Positions 10,201 to 17,526 of a DNA stretch of 41,675 nt are shown here, piece after piece; the first letter of the stretch is position 1, and each line of letters opens with the position of its first letter. This DNA comes from Gemmatimonadota bacterium (GTDB lineage: Bacteria; 4572-55; J002). The stretch spans positions 1-41,675 of the forward strand of contig RFFQ01000011.1 of NCBI GenBank assembly GCA_003697105.1, written 5' to 3'. The notes beneath the pieces were generated by a model. It saw only the letters and a list, made by a program, of their open reading frames with translations, did not search any database and was not told the origin of the DNA. The translations under genes and the position numbers were made by a program.

Positions 10201-11154
10201 TACCTGACCTCGAAACCGGCTACCACCGGTGCGAAGTTTTAGATTACGAATTTTAACCAAGTCATCATTGACATCCACTCGTCCAGTGGCAGATTGAATC
10301 TGAATGGGCAAACCTTCCACCTGCCCGCGCAACCGAAAAATGTCAATATTGCGAATTCCGCCGGGATAGAGTTCAAAACGGATTTCCCCGTCCACGCCGT
10401 GAATACGGTAAATCGGATTAATTACCTCCACAAAATCAAAGGTTCCCTGATGAACAATGATCTGGTTGATATTCAACTTCATATCCTTATCATAGCCATG
10501 CGTACGGGGCTTTTTGGCAAGCGTGAGCAAGAGTTTTTTGTAGGTGCGCATCTGTTCTTCCCCAATACGTGCTTGCACAGCTTGCAGGAAAAAATAGGCA
10601 CTTTCAAACGACTGATTTTCCAAAGGGCGTAATTTTGTGACCAAGGAATCCGGCATTCCCGCGGCGAGGAGTTTCGGGAAAGCCTCCGGCCGCAACCGTT
10701 TGACCCAACCGGGGCGATTTGCCAGCATATAATCTACGGTAAGTTTACCGGTAGAGTCTCTTTCGATCCGGATGTAGGGGTGAAATACTTCGATGGAGTT
10801 AAAGGTGATTCGCTTGGAGGTAGCTAAATTCCAGAGGTCTGCCAGATCAAAACTTTGGTGCGTATATGCTGAGTCCACCGTGATTACATAGCCACTTTCA
10901 AAGGTTTCCCAGCGCGACACTTGAACATCGTAAATCCGTAAGCCAAAAAGGGGGTTTCCTTGGATTTTCCCGATGCGGACTTCTCGATCAAATTGCTTCT
11001 CCAGAACCTCCGTCAGCTCTGCCCGGAGTTCCTCACGGGCAAAATCGGTCTCTAAAATACCGTAAATCCCGAGAGCAATCAATCCGGCGGCAACGATCAA
11101 CGTCATCAGGATGATTAGCATAATTTTATGGCGAAGTTGAAGCCGTATTTTCAT
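7207..11154 (-). CDS. TamB-like translocation/assembly module protein (DUF490)
   Basis: I chose ATG 11154: the frame extends to 11235, but that would overlap the upstream gene, while the protein from 11154 (1315 aa) begins with basic residues and one membrane anchor (about residues 9-32). A long AsmA/TamB-type beta-rich periplasmic region follows, rich in 'G.v..D...' repeats. The C-terminal ~300 residues carry the TamB/DUF490 domain, ending in beta-strands (DLFVSYSRD, LSLEGETDE) and a terminal aromatic residue. By family knowledge TamB-like proteins span the periplasm and support outer-membrane protein assembly or lipid transport. The length fits the family. The usual BamA/TamA-type Omp85 partner is not in this window. 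The upstream membrane-protein gene ends 34 nt before this start, so they are probably co-transcribed. A G8 tract lies in the coding sequence near 7843-7850. Confidence 0.88.
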   Translation of the reverse strand: MKIRLQLRHKIMLIILMTLIVAAGLIALGIYGILETDFAREELRAELTEVLEKQFDREVRIGKIQGNPLFGLRIYDVQVSRWETFESGYVITVDSAYTHQSFDLADLWNLATSKRITFNSIEVFHPYIRIERDSTGKLTVDYMLANRPGWVKRLRPEAFPKLLAAGMPDSLVTKLRPLENQSFESAYFFLQAVQARIGEEQMRTYKKLLLTLAKKPRTHGYDKDMKLNINQIIVHQGTFDFVEVINPIYRIHGVDGEIRFELYPGGIRNIDIFRLRGQVEGLPIQIQSATGRVDVNDDLVKIRNLKLRTGGSRFRGQVVIAREDTYLDINLDAGEVSMAEIVPLFGNPGDITGTLAFDQGTIQGYPSNPHIQATFTLVDTGMLYGYEVEALQTDYELRDRVSYLRHTAGLLEDAAVTGDIIVDANVPDGPGYDFTLHVEHANAQRFFEGNPPDFESDLSGWVRLTGRGIPERWLELEGSVKLDRSRVRKLWATEAQADSIRLEVWNQIEYRVEAPLYRARTLDAEVWASGAIGTDPDACNLRFWGENVAWGQYMDLYGWHGYQGRVAGWGHLRGSILDPAIYGEFVLQAGATPSGQVTWDLAAGRCDIQNLFTFMDGNVSGSVYNLHLPARGVSIDTLTIRAAGNVTYANVPSLIAQGVHWAPFPNVRHQVIARVESHFTETEWTTWVDSLKILSQRPEERLLTIQNHTPLQVCVTYGEQIDLMPFEVGINGGRLSGSGQVFLQTDPALQADFQCSDFRLRQLRRLGRMVTDIPYRIEGDLDFSAHLAGTVAQPEFTIPDFQLSDVIFYLESFDLPIPDTRADTLHLNQVLGKFDYADRTFHIRQFSVQDPSVLLQARGYVPVDLAFLPVRDRFHQERQFEMDIEVINLLPTLFNVLSQEITIKQGYANGSILVGGYVGSPRYDGHIRLYDGAFEYHPFHQRFTNLTADFRFMGDRVILTKLEALWGGGRVRGNGEATLKNWLPDQLNFRARASQVEIHLPEYYLKGKVNVNARLIGTFWEPLVEGTTQVIEGVSYLPFGVVVGKEPYRITEPAESPIVIDMEVDLGQRFWLRNGQANIQLTTDPDIGAIGARLVNGEMFVRGGMMSVRGDYTFFGKQFFIDSGHFRFTNTSDLNPEIEMQGSILVRGRRRENDLTIRFQMTGTVLEPEITLYCDERALTEQDILTLLASNMTWEEFEETFGTDQFFSDEIRITAQGILESLLASEARKATQLDQFDLETRLFSDEDDERSVRVTVGKIFRVGEQDLFVSYSRDLLSSAEQRLKVDYIINRWLSLEGETDEKGEYNADVKLKFKY

Positions 11155-11188
11155 GGAAGGCAAATCAGGGGAAGAAGAACCACCAACA

Positions 11189-11734
11189 TTATGTTGTGTT
11201 AGGCAGGGCAAAAAGTTCGATACTGTTGTTGACAAAAATCCCCATGAATGCGCCGGTCAGGCTACCCCACACTAGACCGTAAAGCGCACTATGTTGCAGG
11301 GAGATCGGTAATAGGTCATTAAAAGGGACGGCATAATAACGGAAGACATGCCATACCAGCAGGACTGCCAAAAGTCCCCCCACAATACCGCCAATAATGC
11401 GGGCAATCAAGGTTAGATCAAATTTGAGTTTTGGACACGAAGAAATACCCATCAGAATACCCAACACCACTGCGCCCAATATCGACTGAAACAAAAATAG
11501 AAACGCACCGGCAATAGCCCCGGTCACACCCCCATAAATCAGTTGCTCTCGGTCTTGGTGAGCGAACCCGTAAGACATCCCCAGCCCAATACCAAACAAA
11601 GCCCCATCAAAGGGATAGCCCCAACTCGCATATAACCGGTGTAGCGTCCAGAGACGGAGCATGGACTCCAACCCGAGACCGGCACCACCGAGAATAAACC
11701 CCCAAAAAACCGGAGATCGCCACAATGATTTCAT
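11189..11734 (-). CDS. Small polytopic, glycine-rich membrane protein of unknown function
   Basis: This 181-aa protein is dominated by hydrophobic, glycine-rich segments (for example WGFILGGAGLGLES, GALFGIGLGMSYG, GGVTGAIAGAFLF, IGGIVGGLLAVLLV, GSLTGAFMGIFV), suggesting about five membrane helices with G-x-x-x-G packing motifs. I do not recognise a family. ATG 11734 has AAGG about 7 nt upstream. It lies between the HhH gene and the TamB-like gene on the same strand with short gaps (77 and 34 nt), so it probably belongs to that transcription unit. An envelope role is possible from context only. Confidence 0.7.
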   Translation of the reverse strand: MKSLWRSPVFWGFILGGAGLGLESMLRLWTLHRLYASWGYPFDGALFGIGLGMSYGFAHQDREQLIYGGVTGAIAGAFLFLFQSILGAVVLGILMGISSCPKLKFDLTLIARIIGGIVGGLLAVLLVWHVFRYYAVPFNDLLPISLQHSALYGLVWGSLTGAFMGIFVNNSIELFALPNTT

Positions 11735-11811
11735 CGGTCGCCTTTACTGCAATAAAGAATCCACCCCCAGCGGAGATGGATAACGTTATGAGACATAACA
11801 AATGTACAAAA

Positions 11812-12768
11812 CTAATCCACGGTAATGTATGACTTTAGCGCTTCAAATTTATGGTCACCAATGCCTTTGACGTTTTTAATCGCTTCCACCGACGGAAAAT
11901 TCCCATGTTCTTGGCGGTACGCAATAATCTTTTGAGCTGTTTTCGGTCCGATACCGGGTAATTTTATGAGCTGTTCGGCGGTCGCGGTATTAATATTGAT
12001 TTTATCATGGTTGTCCGGTGATGCCGCTTCTACCGTTGCCGATTTGACCGGTTCTGGGATGGTATCCACCGGCTGGACGGCAGGCAATGGGGGCAGCGAA
12101 TCACCGGTTGTAATAACCGGTTGAAGCGCTTCAAACGTTTTGGGTCCAATACCGGGGACATTCATGATCTCTTCTGGCGTCCGAAACCCGCCGTGTTCTT
12201 CCCGATACGTGATGATCTGCTCAATACGCCACTTGCCGACACCGGGCAGACGTTCCAATTCCCCGGCGTCCGCCGTGTTAATGTTAATAAGAGGAAGCGT
12301 CTCCGGTGCTCGCTCCGGCTCTTGAGATGGTGGTGAAGACAGTTCCGCGGGCATCTCGCCGACGGTAATCTGATCCCGAAAGCGTTCAAGGGTGCGGGGT
12401 CCAATCCCCGGGACATCTATCAAGTCTTCAATCGATTGAAACTGACCGATTTCGCGTCGATGTTCCAAAATCCGGGTCGCCATACGTTCGCCGATCCCCG
12501 GTAACAAGGTCAAATGCGCCACATCCGCCGTATTGATGTTGATTTTACCCATCGCTACGGTATCGCCGGCGTCCACATTTCTCCCCAGTGAATCCGGCAG
12601 GAGGCGCAAGGAATCCGCCGTTAGCCGGTCAATAGTGGCATTACCCAAATGAAATTCGGGAAATAACTCAGGATTCCGTTTTTTAACCACGATCACGCAG
12701 GAGCCAAGCAAGATAGAAATGGCTAAAAAAAGAATCACTTGGCGTTCGGTGGAGGTAAAATGAAACAT
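11812..12768 (-). CDS. Membrane-anchored protein with three tandem ComEA-type helix-hairpin-helix units
   Basis: I chose ATG 12768 over the longer frame to 12822 because the longer form would run into the upstream gene, while this one starts just before a single membrane anchor (VILFLAISILLGSCVIVV). The 318-aa protein holds three copies of the ComEA-type double HhH unit, each opening with INTA and LPGIG or LPGVG and followed by VPGIGP or VKGIG. They lie around residues 80-145, 170-230 and 258-318, separated by proline/acid-rich linkers. ComEA proteins bind double-stranded DNA without sequence preference during natural transformation, normally through one such unit. DNA binding outside the inner membrane is therefore plausible, but no other competence gene is in the window. 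The CcbP-like gene ends 31 nt upstream. Confidence 0.85.
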   Translation of the reverse strand: MFHFTSTERQVILFLAISILLGSCVIVVKKRNPELFPEFHLGNATIDRLTADSLRLLPDSLGRNVDAGDTVAMGKININTADVAHLTLLPGIGERMATRILEHRREIGQFQSIEDLIDVPGIGPRTLERFRDQITVGEMPAELSSPPSQEPERAPETLPLININTADAGELERLPGVGKWRIEQIITYREEHGGFRTPEEIMNVPGIGPKTFEALQPVITTGDSLPPLPAVQPVDTIPEPVKSATVEAASPDNHDKININTATAEQLIKLPGIGPKTAQKIIAYRQEHGNFPSVEAIKNVKGIGDHKFEALKSYITVD

Positions 12769-12799
12769 GAGCTTTTCAGCAAAGCCGGTATGCCCCGAA

Positions 12800-13468
12800 T
12801 TACACAAGCGAACGGTTGGCATACCACAGGGAGTAATCTTTTAGATATTGGTTGTTCATGGAAAATTCATCAACCGCCACAAACTCGTGTAAGGGATAAT
12901 CATAGCGTTTTTTACCCTGTTTGACCTTGACCATCACTCCTTTTGTTTCGGATAGCCCCGAAACACGCAACACGGTTACAATATCACCCGGTTTTAAGCG
13001 GCTGGTATCATGGTGTTCAAAGGGTTGGGCATCGAATGGCAGTTCCAAATTTTCGCTCAAAAAGGTTTCCCAAGCAGCGAGCGCTTGGGTTTCGTCAGTG
13101 GGGTCTTCTGCCTGTGCCAAAACCTCTAAAATCCGGTCTACCGCGCCCCCCATATGGCGCCATCGAAACTTGAGTTCAATCTGCTGCAACATCCGTTCGG
13201 CGTCTTCGGGGGTATCCCGCGCTTCAGCGGGTTCAACTTCCTCTGGTTCCAAGCACATCTGTGTCCATTCCAGATCCGCACGTTCACATTGTTCGATGAT
13301 CTCCATCGGGATATTTGCTAAGGTTTCACTATCCCAATCCACGTAGATCAACTCTTCATCTTCGACAATCTCCACCACACGTCCTTGCCAACCGCTAATG
13401 TCAAATCCCAAATCTGGGTCTTTTACCCCTTCCTTGACAACAACGGAATCGCCTACGTTGTACTCCAT
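12800..13468 (-). CDS. CcbP-like (calcium-binding family) protein with N-terminal SH3-like region
   Basis: The 222-aa protein is soluble and acidic. Residues about 1-75 look like an SH3/KOW-type beta-barrel (YNVGDSVVVKEG...GWQGRVVEI...YVDWDSET). Residues about 130-222 match from memory the family that includes the cyanobacterial calcium-binding protein CcbP: W..FL..NL.LPF.A, then GD.VTVL..S, then KGVMVKVKQGKKRYDYPL and a final W.ANR. Calcium binding is known for CcbP itself; here it is inferred. ATG 13468 has GAGGAT about 8 nt upstream. It is the first gene of the leftward cluster running into the triple-HhH protein. An AT-rich 109-nt region containing TATAAT lies upstream, but I could not assign a clear -35. 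Confidence 0.7.
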   Translation of the reverse strand: MEYNVGDSVVVKEGVKDPDLGFDISGWQGRVVEIVEDEELIYVDWDSETLANIPMEIIEQCERADLEWTQMCLEPEEVEPAEARDTPEDAERMLQQIELKFRWRHMGGAVDRILEVLAQAEDPTDETQALAAWETFLSENLELPFDAQPFEHHDTSRLKPGDIVTVLRVSGLSETKGVMVKVKQGKKRYDYPLHEFVAVDEFSMNNQYLKDYSLWYANRSLV

Positions 13469-13577
13469 CCTTCAATCCTCACGGTTTGGAAATTAAAAAT
13501 TGAAAATTATAAATGAATAAATACCGTATAATACACGCGTTTTTCCGGTATAAACTACACAGGTTAAACCCTTAAAG

Positions 13578-15422
13578 CTATTTTGCCCGGGAATCGACTT
13601 GGATTTGCAAAAATTGGCAACCCTGCACCCGATATGAGGTGGGGCGCACCTGTTTGGCAACTCGCGTTGCCAGATTGACGCCACCTTCACCGGTCTGGCG
13701 GGTACCGGAGAGTACGGCTATCATCGAGGGCGGAATTGCCGGTAGTTCTTGACCCCGAACCGTTGCCCCCAACTCTAAACGAAACACCTCAAAAATAACC
13801 GCATTACTCTGGTCTTTCATCTGGATGAGTTCGATCAACTGCTCCAGATTGTGAGGTTGCAGGCGCATCGGGGCACGCTGGAGTTCGATCTCTTGCCCGG
13901 ATTGGGCATCACACGCGGTGACCACCAAAACCCCATCTTCCATATCCGCCGGAATAGCCATCTCAAACGTTTCCATAAACTCATCCCCACGGTAGGGGCG
14001 CAAAAATGCGGTGATTTCGACAGAACTGCCCGGCCGGACTCGATTGCGGTTCACCCGAATCCCGGTGATTTCGGCCTGTTGGGGTTCTGGGCGGTAGTTC
14101 ACGGCTACGGTCACCTGTTCAACATTCACCGGTTCAAAGGTATTGGTAAGTAAGGTATTGATAGGCATAGCGGCGCTCATTCCCGCGCTAAAACCCAGTC
14201 CGGTTTCTCCAGCAAAAGTATCTTCAATGACAATATCGGCATAGCCTTCCATCGCCACGGTGACCTTCATGTCTGCCATGTATTTACCGTTGCTAAGGGA
14301 GGTTTCGACAGCGCTCATCACCGTAAAAAACAGGAAAAGGGGGGTAAGTGCCTTCGAGCGCACGATTTCGCAAGAATAGGCACGATGAAAATCCGTTTGA
14401 TCGTTGGTAATCTGGATATCCAGTGGCAACATCTCTGGAATTTCCCCGATATTTCCTGCGATTCCCGTTTGCCGGTCTTGCGTCATCGTTCCAACCACAT
14501 CGCCAGCGATTGCCATTTTCCATGAACTCATCAGATTGGGCATCGGGGTGATAAGATACGCATTTGTGAGCGGAAAGAGACAATTTCCGGTGAGAAACAT
14601 GGGATGCCCGAATCCGGCGATTCGGTCACCATCCCGGAAGGTAACGGTGCCAGTGGCAGAGAGATTAAAATCCCCCCGCACAAATTGCACCCCCACGGCC
14701 GATCCGGCTTCCAGATCGATGCCGGACGTATCATAATAGCGGGAACTCCCCCCACTCCCCTGCATGGGAATAAAACTGGTATGCTGGAAGACCTCTTGAA
14801 AAAGCGCCATTGCCTGCGGGGAAAACCCTTCTGCAATAAGGGGCGCTTGCAAAGGACGCATGGTCTGCCCCTCTAAGCCGGCAAGGGCAGGAAAGTGTTG
14901 TGCATCCACCGCCGAGACCGGAAACTCCGGTAACACTTGTGACGCTTGAAATGATTTTTGGGCAATATCCTCAAAACTCGGTAATAGCGGCGAAGGCTCA
15001 TCCACTGCTAAATCGGGTTTTTCAATCACTTCAATGAGGTCGCTCGCCGGGGTAATCCCAAAAATGGGGTCTTTCATAAAGCCCCAGCCGTATGCGAGGG
15101 CACCCACCAGCTTGCCATCAATGTAAATGGGGCTTCCGCTCATCCCACCCATAATGCCGTTGTGCTCCAGAAAATCACCAATAGCACGGGCGACAATGAC
15201 ATCCTTTTGGGGATAAAAACTATTGCGCAATACCCCTAAAATTTCGACTTCAAACGTGTCAATTTCTGCACCATAAAATACGCTTTTGCCCGTGGCGATC
15301 ATGCCCGGTTTTAGCTGTTCCACCGGCATAATGCTGGCGGTGGTTAGCGCGTTCACGGCGGAAACGTACCCACTTAACAGTATCAATACACTGAAAAAAA
15401 CGCTGACATAGAATTTTCGCAT
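13578..15422 (-). CDS. Secreted SpoIVB-like (peptidase family S55) protein
   Basis: The 614-aa protein begins with a signal peptide (about residues 1-25) and an S55 domain: LKPGMIATGKSVFYG, EVEILGVL, then GGMSGSP near residues 92-98, where S95 is the likely nucleophile, followed by GKLVGALAYGW. A second conserved block, RIAGFGHPM, has H273. By family knowledge SpoIVB is a serine protease that cleaves regulatory partners during sporulation; homologues in non-sporulating Gram-negative phyla are uncharacterised. The C-terminal part is beta-rich and has no known motif. The start has AAGG 6 nt upstream and a near-consensus promoter (TTGACA-17-TATATT) about 60 nt upstream, so the gene is probably transcribed alone or starts its own unit. 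Proteolytic activity is inferred. Confidence 0.85.
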   Translation of the reverse strand: MRKFYVSVFFSVLILLSGYVSAVNALTTASIMPVEQLKPGMIATGKSVFYGAEIDTFEVEILGVLRNSFYPQKDVIVARAIGDFLEHNGIMGGMSGSPIYIDGKLVGALAYGWGFMKDPIFGITPASDLIEVIEKPDLAVDEPSPLLPSFEDIAQKSFQASQVLPEFPVSAVDAQHFPALAGLEGQTMRPLQAPLIAEGFSPQAMALFQEVFQHTSFIPMQGSGGSSRYYDTSGIDLEAGSAVGVQFVRGDFNLSATGTVTFRDGDRIAGFGHPMFLTGNCLFPLTNAYLITPMPNLMSSWKMAIAGDVVGTMTQDRQTGIAGNIGEIPEMLPLDIQITNDQTDFHRAYSCEIVRSKALTPLFLFFTVMSAVETSLSNGKYMADMKVTVAMEGYADIVIEDTFAGETGLGFSAGMSAAMPINTLLTNTFEPVNVEQVTVAVNYRPEPQQAEITGIRVNRNRVRPGSSVEITAFLRPYRGDEFMETFEMAIPADMEDGVLVVTACDAQSGQEIELQRAPMRLQPHNLEQLIELIQMKDQSNAVIFEVFRLELGATVRGQELPAIPPSMIAVLSGTRQTGEGGVNLATRVAKQVRPTSYRVQGCQFLQIQVDSRAK

Positions 15423-15478
15423 GAAAGACCTTACAACATCCCATTGGGTGAATTTGAATGATAAAACAACGCCGCCTG

Positions 15479-15507
15479 AATATAGTGGTGAAGCCCAACG
15501 CTGTCAA
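15479..15507 (-). promoter_or_regulatory. Strong sigma70-like promoter for the S55-family gene
   Basis: On the minus strand a perfect -35 TTGACA (15507-15502) is followed by a 17-nt spacer and the -10 TATATT (15484-15479, five of six consensus bases). The start codon at 15422 lies about 57 nt beyond, leaving a leader of about 50 nt. It is one of the best promoter matches in the window. Confidence 0.75.
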
Positions 15508-15564
15508 CACCTTAAAACAGGGACTGGATTCCACATGGTTGCCCGGATTAAAGAATGGGTACGG

Positions 15565-17526
15565 CTACCAATTCGGGTATAAGGGTAGTGCAGTCCGGTA
15601 GAATCTACCACCACTTGTGACCAACATCCGGTCATCGGCAAGCATCACTGCCGCTAGGATGTCGCGCCCCGCCGGTAATCCCTGAGTGTACGGAATCCAC
15701 GTATCACCGTTATGGTAAGCCGCAAACACTCCGTCGCCGATGACGGCAAACAGGTCTCCGCGCGAATTGGAGAGATAGCGCGAAATCGGACCCAAATTAT
15801 AGCGCAAATCCACCCAAGATACCCCATAATCGGTGGAACGGTATAGCGTGTTCGCCCACAGGTAGAGGTACTCCTGGGCATCCACCCCCAACGGCCGGAC
15901 GAACCCGCCGTAACGCGGTGGGGGGATGTTCATTTGTACCCAATCTGCACCGTTTGTTGCTTTCCAGAGGTCTTTACGGGTCAGAACAAACACCTGCTGA
16001 TCCGATAATACCCGCACATCTTCGATCGTTCCCGATTGGCCTCCAAAATCATGTTGAACGCCCCACGTTCGCCCCCGATCCGTGGAAACGAGCAACGCTT
16101 CTTGATAGCTGGCGTACATTTTCCCATCGGCGGTAAAACGCAGATTATGAAAATAGGGAAATGGGGATTCATGGATTTTTTCCCAGCGCCGCCCGTTGTC
16201 ATGGGAAAGATGAAGTTGCGTGTATTTGCTGTATCCGGCATCAACCTCTGTTACGCCGTACAAATCGCCTTCTGGACTGAGAAATATATTGGCAAATGTT
16301 GTTGCCGCTGTAGGGATCAACGTCCAGTGATCCCCCTCATCGGAGGAGCGGTAAATTTCCGTTTGCCCCAGTGCAATCAAATCTCCAGAGCGGGTTTGTA
16401 CAATCTTCCAAATCGAGTCGCCCATCATGCCCACCTTGCGGAATTGCGGGTTAGGTGTGGTATAATCCGGTACGTAAAATAGATTTCCGGGCACTGCCAG
16501 ATACAGATCATCATTTATCCCAAACGCCAGATGCACGTCGCCGGTACGGTATGGATCGGTGTGCGTCACGGTATAATAAACAGACCACGTTTGCCCCCCA
16601 TCTGGGGAGTAAAATATATCCTTTGAAGCCCCATCCTGCAGGAACAGTTCGTCCGAACGTGGACGAACCCACATTTGACTTGGGATTCCATCTCCGGGCA
16701 AGGTGACCGACGCCCACCCTCTCTCTGGATGCCAGCGAACAAACTCGGTAGAATCCGTATCGGGATACATCACCGCATAGAGTTGATCGGAAGCACCCAC
16801 CGCTTTTAACGAAACCGGCTGCTGTGTGATTTCATCCCAATGTTGACCCTGATCTCTGGAAATTAAAAGATGGTGGCTTATCCCCGAAGTTGAATCCGAT
16901 GTAGTATAGCTCAGATACAGGATATGATTGGGACTAATCCGCAGGTCGTTGATGGTGATTTGTTGGGATGTGGTGCTTGTGAACCGCTGGGGTGACCAAG
17001 TGTAACCGTTATCCGTGGAACGATAAAGCGCCTCGATTATGCGAGTCCCTTGCCGTTGGGGAAAATGGAGATATACAACCCCATCCGGAGCCATATGCAG
17101 TTGAATGTCATCATATCTCATATCATAAAATGTGTCGATGTTTACCGGAATGGAAAGATACCGGTTCTGCCATGTTTGCCCCTGATCGGTGGAGATAACC
17201 CACCGAAAAGCCGCGTTGGGGGACGCTGGCGGCTCGATCCATACCAAATTATCCGTAGCATCCACTTGCCAATGGTGCACCTGTCCGCGGTCTTCCCACC
17301 GGTTGCCACCATCGGCGCTCCAAAACAGGTGGGAACCGGTACCCCGCACGACCAGATGCCCATCCGATAACACGTTTAACTGTTCGATATTCCCGCCATA
17401 GATGAGACCGGCCGGTTGCCACAACTGATCCGGGACAACCGTCAGCGGGTGCGGGTCGCCTTCGCAGCCACTGAGTAGGGGTAATATTGCCAGAAATCCG
17501 AGCCAGTAAAGGTCTTTAAAATTCAT
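15565..17526 (-). CDS. Asp-box/BNR-type beta-propeller lipoprotein
   Basis: The 653-aa protein has a lipoprotein signal peptide with lipobox LLSGC (Cys21), so it is probably lipidated and held in the envelope. About nine Asp-box motifs (S.D.G..W) are visible, such as SADGGNRW, STDQGQTW, STDNGYTW, SRDQGQHW, SPDGGQTW and SSDEGDHW, spaced as in sialidase/VPS10/Ycf48-type beta-propellers. Asp boxes are structural, so they do not by themselves show sialidase activity, and I see no arginine triad. The ATG overlaps the end of the TonB-dependent receptor gene by 11 nt (TATGAATTTTAA), implying translational coupling. The likely job is a surface or periplasmic partner of that receptor, which is inference from context. 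Confidence 0.85.
   Translation of the reverse strand: MNFKDLYWLGFLAILPLLSGCEGDPHPLTVVPDQLWQPAGLIYGGNIEQLNVLSDGHLVVRGTGSHLFWSADGGNRWEDRGQVHHWQVDATDNLVWIEPPASPNAAFRWVISTDQGQTWQNRYLSIPVNIDTFYDMRYDDIQLHMAPDGVVYLHFPQRQGTRIIEALYRSTDNGYTWSPQRFTSTTSQQITINDLRISPNHILYLSYTTSDSTSGISHHLLISRDQGQHWDEITQQPVSLKAVGASDQLYAVMYPDTDSTEFVRWHPERGWASVTLPGDGIPSQMWVRPRSDELFLQDGASKDIFYSPDGGQTWSVYYTVTHTDPYRTGDVHLAFGINDDLYLAVPGNLFYVPDYTTPNPQFRKVGMMGDSIWKIVQTRSGDLIALGQTEIYRSSDEGDHWTLIPTAATTFANIFLSPEGDLYGVTEVDAGYSKYTQLHLSHDNGRRWEKIHESPFPYFHNLRFTADGKMYASYQEALLVSTDRGRTWGVQHDFGGQSGTIEDVRVLSDQQVFVLTRKDLWKATNGADWVQMNIPPPRYGGFVRPLGVDAQEYLYLWANTLYRSTDYGVSWVDLRYNLGPISRYLSNSRGDLFAVIGDGVFAAYHNGDTWIPYTQGLPAGRDILAAVMLADDRMLVTSGGRFYRTALPLYPNW

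Noticed and set aside
15565-17526. Sialidase activity for the Asp-box lipoprotein
   Set aside because: Asp boxes are structural and occur in many beta-propellers; the catalytic arginine triad and nucleophile Tyr/Glu pattern are not evident.
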